Assembly: GCF_003337415.1 (NCBI RefSeq)
Contig: NZ_QPJT01000013.1
Coordinates: 1-64,000, forward strand
Source of the DNA: Anaerobacterium chartisolvens
GTDB taxonomy: Bacteria; Bacillota; Clostridia; Acetivibrionales; DSM-27016
DNA length: 64,000 bases
Reading direction: 5' to 3'
Shown here: positions 25,723 to 35,587 of the stretch, piece by piece
Position numbering within the stretch: the first letter of the stretch is position 1
How the letters are laid out: the number at the start of each line of letters is the position of its first letter
Made by a program: the position numbers and the translations under genes
The notes under the pieces: model-generated
What the model saw: the letters and a program-made list of their open reading frames with translations, nothing else
Database searches by the model: none
Told to the model about the DNA's origin: nothing

Positions 25723-28700
25723 GTGAATATTTCAGAGCTTTCTATAAAACGCCCGGTAACAATTATAATGTGTATGCTCATTGTAGTTGTTTTCGGAGCG
25801 GTATCCTTTATGAGAATTCCAATGGATTTGATGCCAAGCATGGATTTGCCCATGGCTATTGTTTCTACTACTTATTCAGGGGTAGGCCCTGAGGAGGTGG
25901 AAAATTTTGTTACAAAAAATGTTGAAAGCGCTATGGCTACCGTTAACAATATGAAAAGCATTCGGTCTCAGACATCTGAGGGAACATCTATTGTTATGGT
26001 TGAGTTTACTGACGGAACCGACATGAATTTTGCTACGCTGCAGATGAGGGAAAAGCTTGACCTGATAAAGAACTATCTGCCTGACGGCGTAGAAAATCCT
26101 ATGGTGCTTAAGCTTGATCCAAACATGCTTCCTGTGGCGCAAGTGGGAGTATCCTCTGAAAAGGGAGACGCCGTCGAGCTTAAAGAATTTGTGGAGGATA
26201 CCATAAAGGCAAGGATTGAAAGGCTTGAAGGGGTTGCGTCGGTACAGGTATCAGGAGGAGCGGAGAGAGAGATCAAGGTTGAAGTGGATCCGGCAAGGAT
26301 GGCGGGCTATGGGGTGCCCTTCAGCCAGGTTATAAACATACTTCAGATGGAAAATATAAACCAGCCGGGAGGAAGTGTTGAATACGGGAGTAAGGAGCTT
26401 ATTGTAAAAAGCAAGGGAGAGTTCAGCTCCGTAGAGGATATAAAAAATATACCTATAACCATGCCCGGAGGCAGGGTTATATATATAAGAGACCTTGCAA
26501 ATGTGCAGGACTCTGTTAAGACCCAATCTACATACACAAGAATGAACGGCAAGGACAGCGTAGGAATATCGGTGCAGAAGCAAACAACTGCAAATACCGT
26601 TAAGGTTGTAAATCTGGTAAAACAGGAGATAAATAAGATTAAAAGTGAAAACCCCGGCATAAATATAAGCATTGTTTTCGATCAGGGAATGTATATTGAA
26701 AAGTCAATTGGAAGCGTTGCGTCAAATGCGCTTGTAGGGGCTGTTCTGGCAATTATTATACTGTTTATTTTTTTAAAGAATTTCAGAACCACTCTTATTA
26801 TAGCTATAGCAATTCCCGTATCTATAATTTCAACCTTTATCCTTATGTTTTTATCCAATACCTCCCTTAACATTATTTCAATGGGAGGGCTTGCGCTTGG
26901 CGTGGGTATGATGGTTGACAGCTCTATAGTGGTGCTTGAAAACATTTTCAGGCACAGGCAAAGCGGTGAAACGGTAATTAACGCGGCAATAAAGGGCGCA
27001 AAGGAGGTGGGCGGGGCTATTATTGCTTCCACTCTTACCACGGTAGTTGTTTTTGTGCCCATTATATTCACAGAGGGAATGGCGGCAGAAATATTTAAAG
27101 AGATGGCGCTTACCGTTACGTTTTCTCTTCTGGCGTCTCTTGTAGTGGCGCTGACGGTTGTACCCATGTTAAGCTCTAAAATGCTTAAAATATCGAGCAA
27201 CGATAAAGAGAAGAAGAGTATTTTAAATAAGATTTTTGACGGATGGGGAAGGCTGTTTGACAGGGTGGATGAGGTTTACAGGAAAATCCTCAAAACCGTT
27301 TTAAGGAGAAGAGCTGTAACGGCTTTAGTGGTTATTACTGTTTTTATTCTGAGCATTGCGGCTGTACCGCTGATAGGCATTGAGTTTATACCGGAAACCG
27401 ATCAGGGGCAGTTTATTGTAAACATAAGCCTTGCGGAAGGCACCAATATTGAAAACACCAATGAGATAGCAAACAGGGTGGAGGAAATAATAGCCTCTGT
27501 TCCCGAGGTGGAAAAAATATTTGTATCTGTCGGCGGAAGCAGTGAGATGGGCATTTCCACATCCTCAGAGAGCAATATCGCTTCTATTGATACAACCTTG
27601 GTAGCGCTGAATCAGAGAAAAAGAAGCACTGCCAATATTGTTGAGGAGGTCAGAGAGCAGGTTAAAAACATACCCGGTGCAAATATTGAGGTGAGCAATA
27701 TCAGTATGAGCATGGGAGGTATGGGAGGCAGCCCTATATCAATAGAAATATCGGGTTATGATCTGGACCAGCTTAAGGCAATATCTTGGGAAGTGGAGGA
27801 AAAGGTTAAAGGTGTTGAGGGTACAAGGGAAATACAATCCAGTGTATCAAAGGGCAGGCCGGAAGCACATATTTATGTGGACAGAGACAAGGCTTCACAA
27901 TACGGAATAAATACCATGATGGTGGCATCCGCAGTGAGAAGCGCGTTAGAGGGCCAGGTTGCAACCAGATACAGGGTTGGCGGGGATGAAATAGATGTAA
28001 GGATACAGTTCCCGCAGAATGAGGCGAAGACCTTTGAGCAGCTTAAAAGCATTAATATTTCAGCTCCCAACGGAGCAAATCTGGCTCTTTCGGATGTAGT
28101 AAAAATTGAGCTTAAGGAAGGCCCGGTGAGCATAACCAGAAATAATCAGACAAGACTTGTTACCGTTACCTCCAATCTCTACGGAAGGGATGTGGGGAGC
28201 GCCACCAGCGAATTGATGGAGGCGGTTGGTGAAATTCCTCTTCCCGAAGGATATTCGCTGACTTTTGCGGGGCAAAACAAGCAAATTGAGGATTCCTTTA
28301 CGAGCTTAGGTCTTGCACTGCTGCTTTCAATCGTTCTCATATATATGGTAATGGCGGCACAGTTTGAATCCTTATTGCAGCCCTTTATAATAATGTTTTC
28401 AGTGCCCATTGCATTTTCGGGAGCCGCCATAGGCCTTCTGCTTACGGGAAGAACATTTAATGTAGCGGCCTTCATCGGCATAATTATGCTGTCGGGTATT
28501 GTTGTAAACAATGCCATAATACTGATTGACTATATAAACCAGCTAAGGCGCGGAGGCCTTGGGAAGGATGAGGCGATAATAAAGGGAGGGCCAACCAGAT
28601 TGAGGCCAATAATGATGACCACCCTTACAACCGTTTTGGGAATGATACCCCTTGCAATAGGTATAGGAGAGGGCTCTGAAATTCAGTCTCCTCTGGCGAC

Positions 28701-28836
28701 GGTTATTGTATTCGGGCTTTCATTATCGACTCTGGTTACTCTTCTCATTGTTCCAGTTGTGTATTCTCTGCTTGACGACCTGCACAACAGGATAAGAGGA
28801 AGGAAGAGAAAAGGGGAAAGGCCTTCGATAGCCTGA
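25723..28836 (+). CDS. RND-family efflux pump (SwrC/AcrB-like)
   Basis: A 1037-residue proton-driven exporter with 12 predicted membrane segments and two large extracytoplasmic loops. It opens ISELSIKRPVTIIMCMLIVV and has the IPMDLMPSMDLP motif. The TM4 relay has Asp399 in MMVDSSIVVLEN, so DS rather than the AcrB Asp-Asp pair. The TM10 position of the AcrB Lys is Asn (GIVVNNAIILID). This pattern is usual in the SwrC/NolG-like branch, to which B. subtilis SwrC (surfactin resistance) belongs. GTG 25723 has GGAGGTGAT before it. Substrates are likely amphiphiles or drugs, not determined by sequence. Confidence 0.92.
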   Translation: MNISELSIKRPVTIIMCMLIVVVFGAVSFMRIPMDLMPSMDLPMAIVSTTYSGVGPEEVENFVTKNVESAMATVNNMKSIRSQTSEGTSIVMVEFTDGTDMNFATLQMREKLDLIKNYLPDGVENPMVLKLDPNMLPVAQVGVSSEKGDAVELKEFVEDTIKARIERLEGVASVQVSGGAEREIKVEVDPARMAGYGVPFSQVINILQMENINQPGGSVEYGSKELIVKSKGEFSSVEDIKNIPITMPGGRVIYIRDLANVQDSVKTQSTYTRMNGKDSVGISVQKQTTANTVKVVNLVKQEINKIKSENPGINISIVFDQGMYIEKSIGSVASNALVGAVLAIIILFIFLKNFRTTLIIAIAIPVSIISTFILMFLSNTSLNIISMGGLALGVGMMVDSSIVVLENIFRHRQSGETVINAAIKGAKEVGGAIIASTLTTVVVFVPIIFTEGMAAEIFKEMALTVTFSLLASLVVALTVVPMLSSKMLKISSNDKEKKSILNKIFDGWGRLFDRVDEVYRKILKTVLRRRAVTALVVITVFILSIAAVPLIGIEFIPETDQGQFIVNISLAEGTNIENTNEIANRVEEIIASVPEVEKIFVSVGGSSEMGISTSSESNIASIDTTLVALNQRKRSTANIVEEVREQVKNIPGANIEVSNISMSMGGMGGSPISIEISGYDLDQLKAISWEVEEKVKGVEGTREIQSSVSKGRPEAHIYVDRDKASQYGINTMMVASAVRSALEGQVATRYRVGGDEIDVRIQFPQNEAKTFEQLKSINISAPNGANLALSDVVKIELKEGPVSITRNNQTRLVTVTSNLYGRDVGSATSELMEAVGEIPLPEGYSLTFAGQNKQIEDSFTSLGLALLLSIVLIYMVMAAQFESLLQPFIIMFSVPIAFSGAAIGLLLTGRTFNVAAFIGIIMLSGIVVNNAIILIDYINQLRRGGLGKDEAIIKGGPTRLRPIMMTTLTTVLGMIPLAIGIGEGSEIQSPLATVIVFGLSLSTLVTLLIVPVVYSLLDDLHNRIRGRKRKGERPSIA

Positions 28837-28877
28837 CCTCTCCCACAAGTGTCATTACATTATTTGATTTCTCTTGC

Positions 28878-28902
28878 AAAAAGCGGCCAAGTGCCGCTTT
28901 TT
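28878..28902 (+). terminator. Terminator after the RND operon
   Basis: AAAAAGCGGC (28878-28887) pairs with GCCGCTTTTT (28893-28902) around a five-base loop, with the T tract in the right arm. Confidence 0.9.
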
Positions 28903-28998
28903 GGCATGTCTGGGGAAATAGTTGCGGAAAGGCCTGCCTAAATGCTATTATTTACCAATAGAAACATCCTCGGAAATTGTGTTGTGGGAGGAGATTGG

Positions 28999-29802
28999 AT
29001 GGGAGTAAGGGCATTTGCAGCCATATTTTTAGCAGTAAGCCTTCTTCTGACAGGCTATTCCGGCTCAAAGCCGCAGACATATGCTAAAAAGCAGGCTTCT
29101 TCTTACAAGGAAGAGCTTATTGAGCTGACGGGAGTGCCGGAGCTGCATATTGAAATTGACTCGGGTCATTTAGAGGCTTATTCATGGGAGAAAAAGGCTG
29201 TTAAGCTTGAGATTACGAGAAGGCTTACATGTGATGAGGGTGATACTGCAAACGGGGACGCGTTTAAAAACTTTTACTCACAAGTAGAATGTGACGGTAA
29301 CAATATATTTTTTAAAAGCAGTTGTGGCAGAAGGGGCAGGGGTACAGACGATGCAGAAATTAGCCTGCGGGCTTTTATACCCAGAAAGGTTTCAAAAATA
29401 AGCTGCAAAATTCAAAGAGGAAGCATTAAGTTTTTTGACGATTTAAAGTGTGATTTTACCGCTGAGCTGGGCGGTGTCAGCACAGAGATAAAATATTTTG
29501 AGGGGAATATGAATCTGGAAGCGGACTCAGGAAGCCTCAGGATCGAGAATGGAAGAATAAGAGGAGATTTAAGCGTAAGCGTAGACACGGGAAATATATA
29601 TATAAAAGCCCGCATTGACGAAGGCGGTAGCAGCACCTTAAGTACCAAGGCGGGAAATATAGATGTCCGGCTTCCATCAGATTCAAAGGTGAGCTTTGAG
29701 AATGTGGGAACAGTTGAAGTAAATGAGTTTACTGTAAGCAGCTATGACACTAAGGTTAAGCTGGACAGCGGCATTGGCCGGATTTTTGCAACAAAGTATT
29801 AA
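28999..29802 (+). CDS. Secreted beta-rich protein, DUF4097-like
   Basis: A 267-residue protein with an N-terminal signal (VRAFAAIFLAVSLLLTGYSG). It is followed by repeated short beta strands (LHIEIDSGHLEAYSW, MNLEADSGSLRIENGRI, LSVSVDTGNIYIKARI, STKAGNIDVRLPS) that suggest a right-handed beta-helix as in DUF4097 adhesin-like proteins. The signal looks like a lipobox but has Tyr where the lipidated Cys should be (LTGY). GGGAGGAG precedes ATG 28999. The frame extends 19 codons upstream. Its partner and role are unknown. Confidence 0.75.
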   Translation: MGVRAFAAIFLAVSLLLTGYSGSKPQTYAKKQASSYKEELIELTGVPELHIEIDSGHLEAYSWEKKAVKLEITRRLTCDEGDTANGDAFKNFYSQVECDGNNIFFKSSCGRRGRGTDDAEISLRAFIPRKVSKISCKIQRGSIKFFDDLKCDFTAELGGVSTEIKYFEGNMNLEADSGSLRIENGRIRGDLSVSVDTGNIYIKARIDEGGSSTLSTKAGNIDVRLPSDSKVSFENVGTVEVNEFTVSSYDTKVKLDSGIGRIFATKY

Positions 29803-29818
29803 AGGGCCGCCTTTTTTA

Positions 29819-31078
29819 TCATTCATCCTTTAAAAAGGCATTGTATTCCACAAGTGCCTCTGCCTGAGACTGCAAGCGTACATAATTTACCGTGTCAAAA
29901 TTATTTATAAGACTGTTGACAATATCAGCGTCTATTTGATTCTTTTTAGCCATGGAGTTCAAAACGCTGAGGGCTTGCTCTATTTCCATTCCTTTTCTGT
30001 AAGGCCGATCCTCTGTTATTGCGGTAAAAATATCGGCAACCCCTAAAATTCTTGACCCTATTGAGAGATCTTCTTCCTTCAGCCTAAAGGGGTAGCCCTC
30101 TCCGTTGAGATGCTCATGGTGAAATGAGCTCCATGTGTTTATAACCTCAAAGCCCTTCACCTTTTCAAGTATATGGTATAAATAATAGGTATGGCTTTTC
30201 ATAATATTTATTTCAGCTTTAGTCAGCTTGCCGGGCTTTTCCAGTATTTCAGACGGGATTGCCAGCTTTCCAAGGTCATGCATGTACCCTGCTGCCTTAA
30301 AAAGCCGGCAGCTTTCATCGGGAATTTTGAATATTTTTCCTAACAATTCGGCTACTGCGGCAACTCCGCTTGAATGAGTGGAGGTGAATTTGCTTCTGAA
30401 GTCTATAATCCGCTTATAAATAACAGCAATGTCCATAAACTCATCAGAGTGCATCGACAGGTATCCCAAATCAAAATTTCTGAAAATTGTGTCGGGATTG
30501 AGTATGGTGTCCAGCCAGAAGGCTTCTTTTGAGGATACCGACAAAAATGCCTCAACGATCTGGGGACTGAATACAGCTCCGCTATGCTTTTTTATAATAC
30601 TCTGAATGTCATCGGTCTGGTTGATAATGTTGGAATTTGTATCAATCAAGCAATCCACTCTGTCTGCAAGATGTATTATATGGCTGCCTATATGTATTTT
30701 CCCCATGTCACAGAATTCACATGCCCCATAATTCCATTTAAGGTGATGATGCCTTATAATGCGGGCTGCCTGCTTAAAGAGGGGAAAATCCTTTAAAAGC
30801 CGGTAGCCCATCTCAGCGTGTCTGGTTGCGTGCTGATCCTCAAACCTTAAGGTTTCAATCCTTTCATTTAGAGATAAGGCCCCTGAATCATGCAGGAGAG
30901 AAGCAATAATTATATCATTTTGAATATCCTTGGGAAGCCCCATTTCTCCGGCAATTTTTAATGAAATATATGTAACCCGCTTATGGTGCCCGGTAAGAAT
31001 GGGACTTACCAGATCAATAAGGCTGGAAATAGAAATTATTATGTCCATCAGCGCGATTTTTGAATTTTGAATTTGCAT
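29819..31078 (-). CDS. Tandem HD / HD-GYP phosphohydrolase
   Basis: A 419-residue protein with two HD modules. The first (residues about 25-190) has HHKRV, LLHDSGAL and IIRHHHLKW. The second is an HD-GYP domain with YMHDLGK, SSFHHEHLNGEGYPF and the GVADIFTAITEDRPYR tail, the complete signature of an active c-di-GMP phosphodiesterase. The first may be a degenerate regulatory copy. AAGGAG precedes the ATG. It is convergent with the DUF4097-like gene and divergent from a lipoprotein gene. Likely role: lowering c-di-GMP. Confidence 0.9.
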   Translation of the reverse strand: MQIQNSKIALMDIIISISSLIDLVSPILTGHHKRVTYISLKIAGEMGLPKDIQNDIIIASLLHDSGALSLNERIETLRFEDQHATRHAEMGYRLLKDFPLFKQAARIIRHHHLKWNYGACEFCDMGKIHIGSHIIHLADRVDCLIDTNSNIINQTDDIQSIIKKHSGAVFSPQIVEAFLSVSSKEAFWLDTILNPDTIFRNFDLGYLSMHSDEFMDIAVIYKRIIDFRSKFTSTHSSGVAAVAELLGKIFKIPDESCRLFKAAGYMHDLGKLAIPSEILEKPGKLTKAEINIMKSHTYYLYHILEKVKGFEVINTWSSFHHEHLNGEGYPFRLKEEDLSIGSRILGVADIFTAITEDRPYRKGMEIEQALSVLNSMAKKNQIDADIVNSLINNFDTVNYVRLQSQAEALVEYNAFLKDE

Positions 31079-31218
31079 AAAAAGTCTCCTTGCGGTAATT
31101 GTATTTTAAAAATATTCATTCATAGCGTACATTATAACATATCGGTTTATAAATAATATAAATTTAGCTTTAAGGGAATATTAAAAATATAAAGTTGGTT
31201 TAAGGAGAGGCTTAATTT

Positions 31219-31623
31219 ATGAGACGGGTTTTTATTGGAATGGCTGTGATAAGCTTACTGCTGTCGGGATGCGGCTTACAGAGACAAACGAAGACACCTG
31301 GTGAGGAAGATTTTATAAAGCTCCAGCATGAGCAGGGAGCTTATGGGCGCGGACTGAACGTTATAAGCTCTATTAAAGATGTAAAAGCAGGTGAAAGGTC
31401 ACAAATCACAGTACAGGGGGATGCTGGGGGAGTATATGAAATTATATCCACTTACAGGGTGGGAGAAAAATCATACACCGTGCGCAGCACTAAAATGGCG
31501 GACAGAGAGGGCAGGGTTTCATGGGACTGGATTGTAAGCCCCGATACATTGCCCGGCATATATCCCATAACTATTTCAGGGAATGGAGCCGAAATCCTCA
31601 GCTCTTACTCTGTTAAGGAATAA
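31219..31623 (+). CDS. Small lipoprotein
   Basis: A 134-residue lipoprotein with lipobox LLSGC at about residue 18. The mature part is one beta-sandwich-like domain (SQITVQGDAGGVYEIISTYRVG, RVSWDWIVSP, LPGIYPITISGNG), resembling an Ig-like or cell-adhesion module. Function not recognised. GGAGAGG lies before the ATG. It is not obviously in an operon. Confidence 0.75.
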   Translation: MRRVFIGMAVISLLLSGCGLQRQTKTPGEEDFIKLQHEQGAYGRGLNVISSIKDVKAGERSQITVQGDAGGVYEIISTYRVGEKSYTVRSTKMADREGRVSWDWIVSPDTLPGIYPITISGNGAEILSSYSVKE

Positions 31624-31640
31624 AAAGTTTCGATTTACAG

Positions 31641-31967
31641 CTACTTGTTTAAGCTGCTGCTGTCGTCGTTTTGCCGACAATCCTGTATATCATCCACAAA
31701 CACTTGATTTTCAATAATTTGATAAACGATCCGATATCTTTTGCTTGACAATATATAGCGGTATTTGCCGACTGTAAGATATGGGCGATTATATGCGGGA
31801 TAACGGAACGGATCGGTTTGGAGATTGCGGATGTTTTCAAGCAATTCATCCAAAAGCCTGTTTGCTGCATTAACGCTGACACGCGCTAAAAATTCAAAAT
31901 GCTCATACATTCTGTCGTTTGCATCGGATGCAATAATCACCTGATATACCTTTTCGCTACTCTCCAT
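31641..31967 (-). CDS. ParE/RelE-family toxin
   Basis: A 108-residue protein of the RelE/ParE fold (YQVIIASDANDRMYEHFEFLARVS, FRYPAYNRPYLTVGKYRYILSSKRYRIVYQI). It overlaps the upstream antitoxin gene by 11 bases, the classical two-gene module. It may poison DNA gyrase (ParE) or cleave mRNA (RelE); the fold does not say which. Confidence 0.85.
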   Translation of the reverse strand: MESSEKVYQVIIASDANDRMYEHFEFLARVSVNAANRLLDELLENIRNLQTDPFRYPAYNRPYLTVGKYRYILSSKRYRIVYQIIENQVFVDDIQDCRQNDDSSSLNK

Positions 31968-32244
31968 GCTCTGCTCCTCTGGCGATTGCTTCCCTCATGT
32001 TTTTTTCGAACTCATCAACAGTATATCCTCCCGTTCCAAGCAAGCGGGAACGTTCTGTCGCAAGCAAATGCTCGGCTGCCAGCAAATTCTCCTCGCGCCG
32101 GTTGAAGGTTTCCATATCCATGATAACGGTATCGCCGACGCCATTTCTTGTTAAAAATACAGGTGTTTTCGTTTTGCGGCAAATATCAGCTATACTGTTG
32201 TAATTTTTCCGAAGCTCACTTGATGACTTAATTATTGTACTCAA
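31957..32244 (-). CDS. Phd/YefM-family antitoxin
   Basis: A 95-residue antitoxin. The N-terminal DNA-binding part (STIIKSSSELRKNYNSIADICRKTKTPVFLTRNG) and DTVIMDMETFNRREE are Phd/YefM-like. The C-terminal helical tail should wrap the toxin. GGGAGTGA best fits a TTG start at 32244; a GTG three codons earlier overlaps that site. The pair lies at the left edge of the accessory island. Confidence 0.8.
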   Translation of the reverse strand: MSTIIKSSSELRKNYNSIADICRKTKTPVFLTRNGVGDTVIMDMETFNRREENLLAAEHLLATERSRLLGTGGYTVDEFEKNMREAIARGAEHGE

Positions 32245-32426
32245 TTTTCTCACTCCCGATAGTCAAATTTATATCAATATTATACCCTTATGAGACTAAA
32301 ATAGCAATGGCAGAATTGCTGATAATTGCTGATTCTCAGAGTTAACGGGATTCAAACTGGCTTTCGAAAAAGTAAAGTGAAATTAATACATCGATTAAGT
32401 AATTCCTACGTTCCCTTGTATACTTC

Positions 32427-32454
32427 TTGTTTTCTCGTGTTTTCATGTTATAAT
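32427..32454 (+). promoter_or_regulatory. Promoter of the XRE-SNF2-DinD-type III operon
   Basis: TTGTTT (32427-32432) and an extended -10 TGTTATAAT (TATAAT at 32449-32454) are separated by 16 bases. The XRE regulator starts 44 bases on. It is the only clear promoter in the island. Confidence 0.65.
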
Positions 32455-32497
32455 AGAGTTGTTTATTTGTGCTATTTAACCTGGCGAGGTGGACAAA

Positions 32498-32707
32498 ATG
32501 GCGATAAGTTACAAAAAGCTCTGGAAACTCCTTATAGATAAGGATATGAAAAAGAAAGCTCTGCAAAAGCTTGCAGGTATCAGCTCTGCTTCAATAACGA
32601 AGCTCGGCAAAAATGAAAATGTAAATACTGAAATACTTGCGAAAATATGCAAGGCCTCGAATTGTGACATAGCCGATATTATGGAAATGAATGGTGAAGT
32701 AAAATGA
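32498..32707 (+). CDS. Small XRE-family regulator (YozG-like)
   Basis: A 69-residue Cro/CI-type helix-turn-helix protein (KKLWKLLIDKDMKKKALQKLAGISSASITKLGKN, then ILAKICKASNCDIADIMEM). It leads the defence operon, 22 bases before the SNF2 gene. It may act like the C (controller) proteins that time restriction-modification expression. GAGGTGG precedes ATG 32498. Confidence 0.85.
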   Translation: MAISYKKLWKLLIDKDMKKKALQKLAGISSASITKLGKNENVNTEILAKICKASNCDIADIMEMNGEVK

Positions 32708-32729
32708 TAAATTGGAGATGGGGATATTT

Positions 32730-35570
32730 ATGGATTCTTATACACCACATCAAATAAGATTCTTTGCAGAGCAGTTACTGTTAAAACGCCCGCAGTCAAG
32801 TATTGACGGGCTTGCTTCGACCATGTCCGGCGTTAAGGTTGACTTAAATCCCCATCAGGTAGATGCCGCATTGTTTGCTTTGAAATCCCCGCTTTCCAAT
32901 GGCGCGCTTCTCGCAGATGAAGTCGGCCTTGGCAAAACCATTGAGGCAGGTCTTGTCCTTGCCCAGTGCTGGTCAGAGCGCAAACGGCGCATCCTGCTTA
33001 TTGTTCCCGCCGCACTCCGAACTCAATGGCGGACAGAGCTTGACGAAAAGTTTTATATAAAATCAAGAATACTTGAGTCCACAAACTACAATAAAGCCAA
33101 AAAAGACGGAGAATATAACCCATTTGATATAAAAGATGAAGTCGTAATCTGTTCATACAATTTTGCATCGCTAAAAGAAATTGACGTCAAATCTATCGCT
33201 TGGGACTTGGTTATTATTGACGAGGCGCATCGACTCCGTAACGTTTACAAATCCAGCAATGTGACCGGAACGAGGCTGCGCCGTGCCCTATCCGGCAAGC
33301 GCAAATTATTACTGACGGCAACACCGCTCCAAAACAACCTTATGGAGCTTTTCGGTTTGGTAAGTATAATTGATGAGCATGTGTTCGGGGATGCCCGGAC
33401 ATATAGGGATATGTATGTCTCGGTAAATAATGAAGAAATGCGTAATCATGCATTGAAGCAACGATTGAAGCAGTTTTGCAAACGCACCCTGCGCAAACAG
33501 GTTACCGAATATGTTAATTACACAAACCGTATAGCCGTTTTACAGGAGTATACACCGACGGCAGACGAGGAAACTCTCTATAATTACGTTTCAGATTATC
33601 TGCGTTCAGATAGACTCTATGCCCTTCCCCAAGGGCAGAGAACGCTGATTACACTGGTGTTGCGCAAGTTGCTTGCATCATCATCCTTTGCGATCTCTGA
33701 TACCTTAAATTCGCTGATAGAACGGCTTGAAGGGAAGCTAAAAGGCATTGAGAAAGAACTTTGTCTTGATGATTATGACACATACGAAGAATTGCTTGAA
33801 GAACAGGAAGATGCTGATGGTTCGGCATCGGATGATTTACTAAAAGATCGTGAAGGCATAAAAGCAGAATTAGATGAGCTTCGAAAATATTTCGACCTGT
33901 CAAGAAGCATTACATACAACGCCAAAGGGCAAAACTTACTCTCTGCACTGAAGCAAGGCTTCGAGAAAACCGAAAGCCTCGGCGGTAAACGCAAGGCAGT
34001 AATATTCACAGAATCCCGCAGAACCCAAGAGTACCTGTTGAATCTGCTTTCTGATAATGGGTACAGCGGTGAGATTGTTTTCCTCAATGGTTCAAATAAC
34101 GATAAAATATCTAAAAAAATATATGCAGAATGGAAAGAACAGCATAAAAATGATGGAGCTATCTCCGGTTCTCGCCAGGCTGATATGAAAGCTGCCGTTG
34201 TTGAGGAGTTCAGAGACAGAGCCAGCGTCCTCATCGGTACAGAAGCAGCTGCCGAAGGTATTAACCTACAGTTTTGTAGTTTGATAGTGAATTATGACCT
34301 CCCTTGGAATCCACAACGAATAGAGCAACGCATTGGCCGCTGCCATCGGTACGGTCAGAAAAACGATGTTGTGGTTGTGAATTTCCTTAACCGTAAAAAT
34401 GCAGCTGATGTTCGTGTATATGAACTGCTCGACCTGAAATTCCGCCTTTTCAGCGGCTTGTTCGGCTCCTCCGATGAAGTGCTTGGTTCAATCGAGGCAG
34501 GTGTCGATTTTGAAAAACGCATAGCATCAATTTATCAAAACTGTAAAAAGCAAGAACAGATACAAGCAGAGTTCGACCGCCTGCAAGAAGAACTCTCCGA
34601 ACGTATCAACGAAAAAATGTCTGCTGCCCGGCAGTCAATCCTCGAAAACTTTGACGAAGAAGTAGCAGCCCGACTCAAAGGGTGTCAGGAAGATACTCTG
34701 ATGGGTCTTGATAAATTCAGCCGCTGGCTGTGCAATTTCTTCATCATGCAGGGCGCTGAACGTGTAGAACCGCTAGACCAGTGGCGATTTGCTTATACAG
34801 ACGATGGCGTTCGTATTACATATAACGTGCAGTGGAAAGACGCAGAACGTAAGGGTGATATATTTCTGCGCAAAGACGATCCGTTACTGCAAAAATGGCT
34901 GAATCATGCGCTTTCTGTCCCAGTGCCGGCTGTGAAGCTCCACTTTGACCACACAAATTCGCCGGATCATAAAATCAGCTTTCTGGAGAGTCACCCGAAT
35001 TTAAAGGGAATATTCTCGCTGGACAAGCTGATATATACAGGCTTTGAAAATGAAGAACACCTTATATATTCTGTTATCACAGAAGATGATACCGAGATTG
35101 ACGAAGATATGGTCAATCGCTTTATGGAATTGCCTGCCTCAATAATTGGCAAATGCGACCCTGAAACTGAGGAGTTGGTTAAAAAACGCAGTGCAGGAAT
35201 TGCAGAACAACAAGCGAAAATCGAAGAGGAAAACAAAAAATACTTTCTGGAAGAATGTGCCAAGCTAGACGCCTATAGTGAAGATTTAAAAGAAGGTTTA
35301 CAACGTGAGCTCAAGGAAATAGGCAAGGAAATTACGGAGAAAAAACGGATTTTCAAGAGCAGTACCGACCGACCGCTTGCAGAAATGCTGGATATGAAAG
35401 CCGAAGTGAATAAGCTTGAAGAACGGCGCAAAAAAATGCGGCGAGAACTCTATGAGCGCGAGGACGAGATTGACGCCGCGAATGAGCGTTTGCAGGATGA
35501 AATTCGCTCCAAGCTGTCTGGAACATCAAGAACAGAACACATTATGATGCTCTCTTTTGAGATTGTTTGA
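32730..35570 (+). CDS. SNF2-family DEAD/DEAH helicase-like ATPase
   Basis: A 946-residue Swi2/Snf2 ATPase. Walker A is ADEVGLGKT (residues 62-70), Asp164 starts the DEAH box (IIDEAHRLRN), LLTATPLQN is motif III, and motif VI is PQRIEQRIGRCHRYGQ. An acidic insert and long coiled-coil regions occupy the C-terminal part (about residues 600-930). Such proteins move along duplex DNA or remodel bound proteins. In this operon it sits before DinD and a type III restriction system. A related SNF2 protein (DrmD) is part of DISARM, but the other DISARM genes are absent. GGAGATGGGG precedes ATG 32730. Its codon use favours CGC/CGT Arg, unlike the neighbouring core genes. Confidence 0.88.
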   Translation: MDSYTPHQIRFFAEQLLLKRPQSSIDGLASTMSGVKVDLNPHQVDAALFALKSPLSNGALLADEVGLGKTIEAGLVLAQCWSERKRRILLIVPAALRTQWRTELDEKFYIKSRILESTNYNKAKKDGEYNPFDIKDEVVICSYNFASLKEIDVKSIAWDLVIIDEAHRLRNVYKSSNVTGTRLRRALSGKRKLLLTATPLQNNLMELFGLVSIIDEHVFGDARTYRDMYVSVNNEEMRNHALKQRLKQFCKRTLRKQVTEYVNYTNRIAVLQEYTPTADEETLYNYVSDYLRSDRLYALPQGQRTLITLVLRKLLASSSFAISDTLNSLIERLEGKLKGIEKELCLDDYDTYEELLEEQEDADGSASDDLLKDREGIKAELDELRKYFDLSRSITYNAKGQNLLSALKQGFEKTESLGGKRKAVIFTESRRTQEYLLNLLSDNGYSGEIVFLNGSNNDKISKKIYAEWKEQHKNDGAISGSRQADMKAAVVEEFRDRASVLIGTEAAAEGINLQFCSLIVNYDLPWNPQRIEQRIGRCHRYGQKNDVVVVNFLNRKNAADVRVYELLDLKFRLFSGLFGSSDEVLGSIEAGVDFEKRIASIYQNCKKQEQIQAEFDRLQEELSERINEKMSAARQSILENFDEEVAARLKGCQEDTLMGLDKFSRWLCNFFIMQGAERVEPLDQWRFAYTDDGVRITYNVQWKDAERKGDIFLRKDDPLLQKWLNHALSVPVPAVKLHFDHTNSPDHKISFLESHPNLKGIFSLDKLIYTGFENEEHLIYSVITEDDTEIDEDMVNRFMELPASIIGKCDPETEELVKKRSAGIAEQQAKIEEENKKYFLEECAKLDAYSEDLKEGLQRELKEIGKEITEKKRIFKSSTDRPLAEMLDMKAEVNKLEERRKKMRRELYEREDEIDAANERLQDEIRSKLSGTSRTEHIMMLSFEIV

Positions 35571-35587
35571 GGTATGGAGGGATAAAA

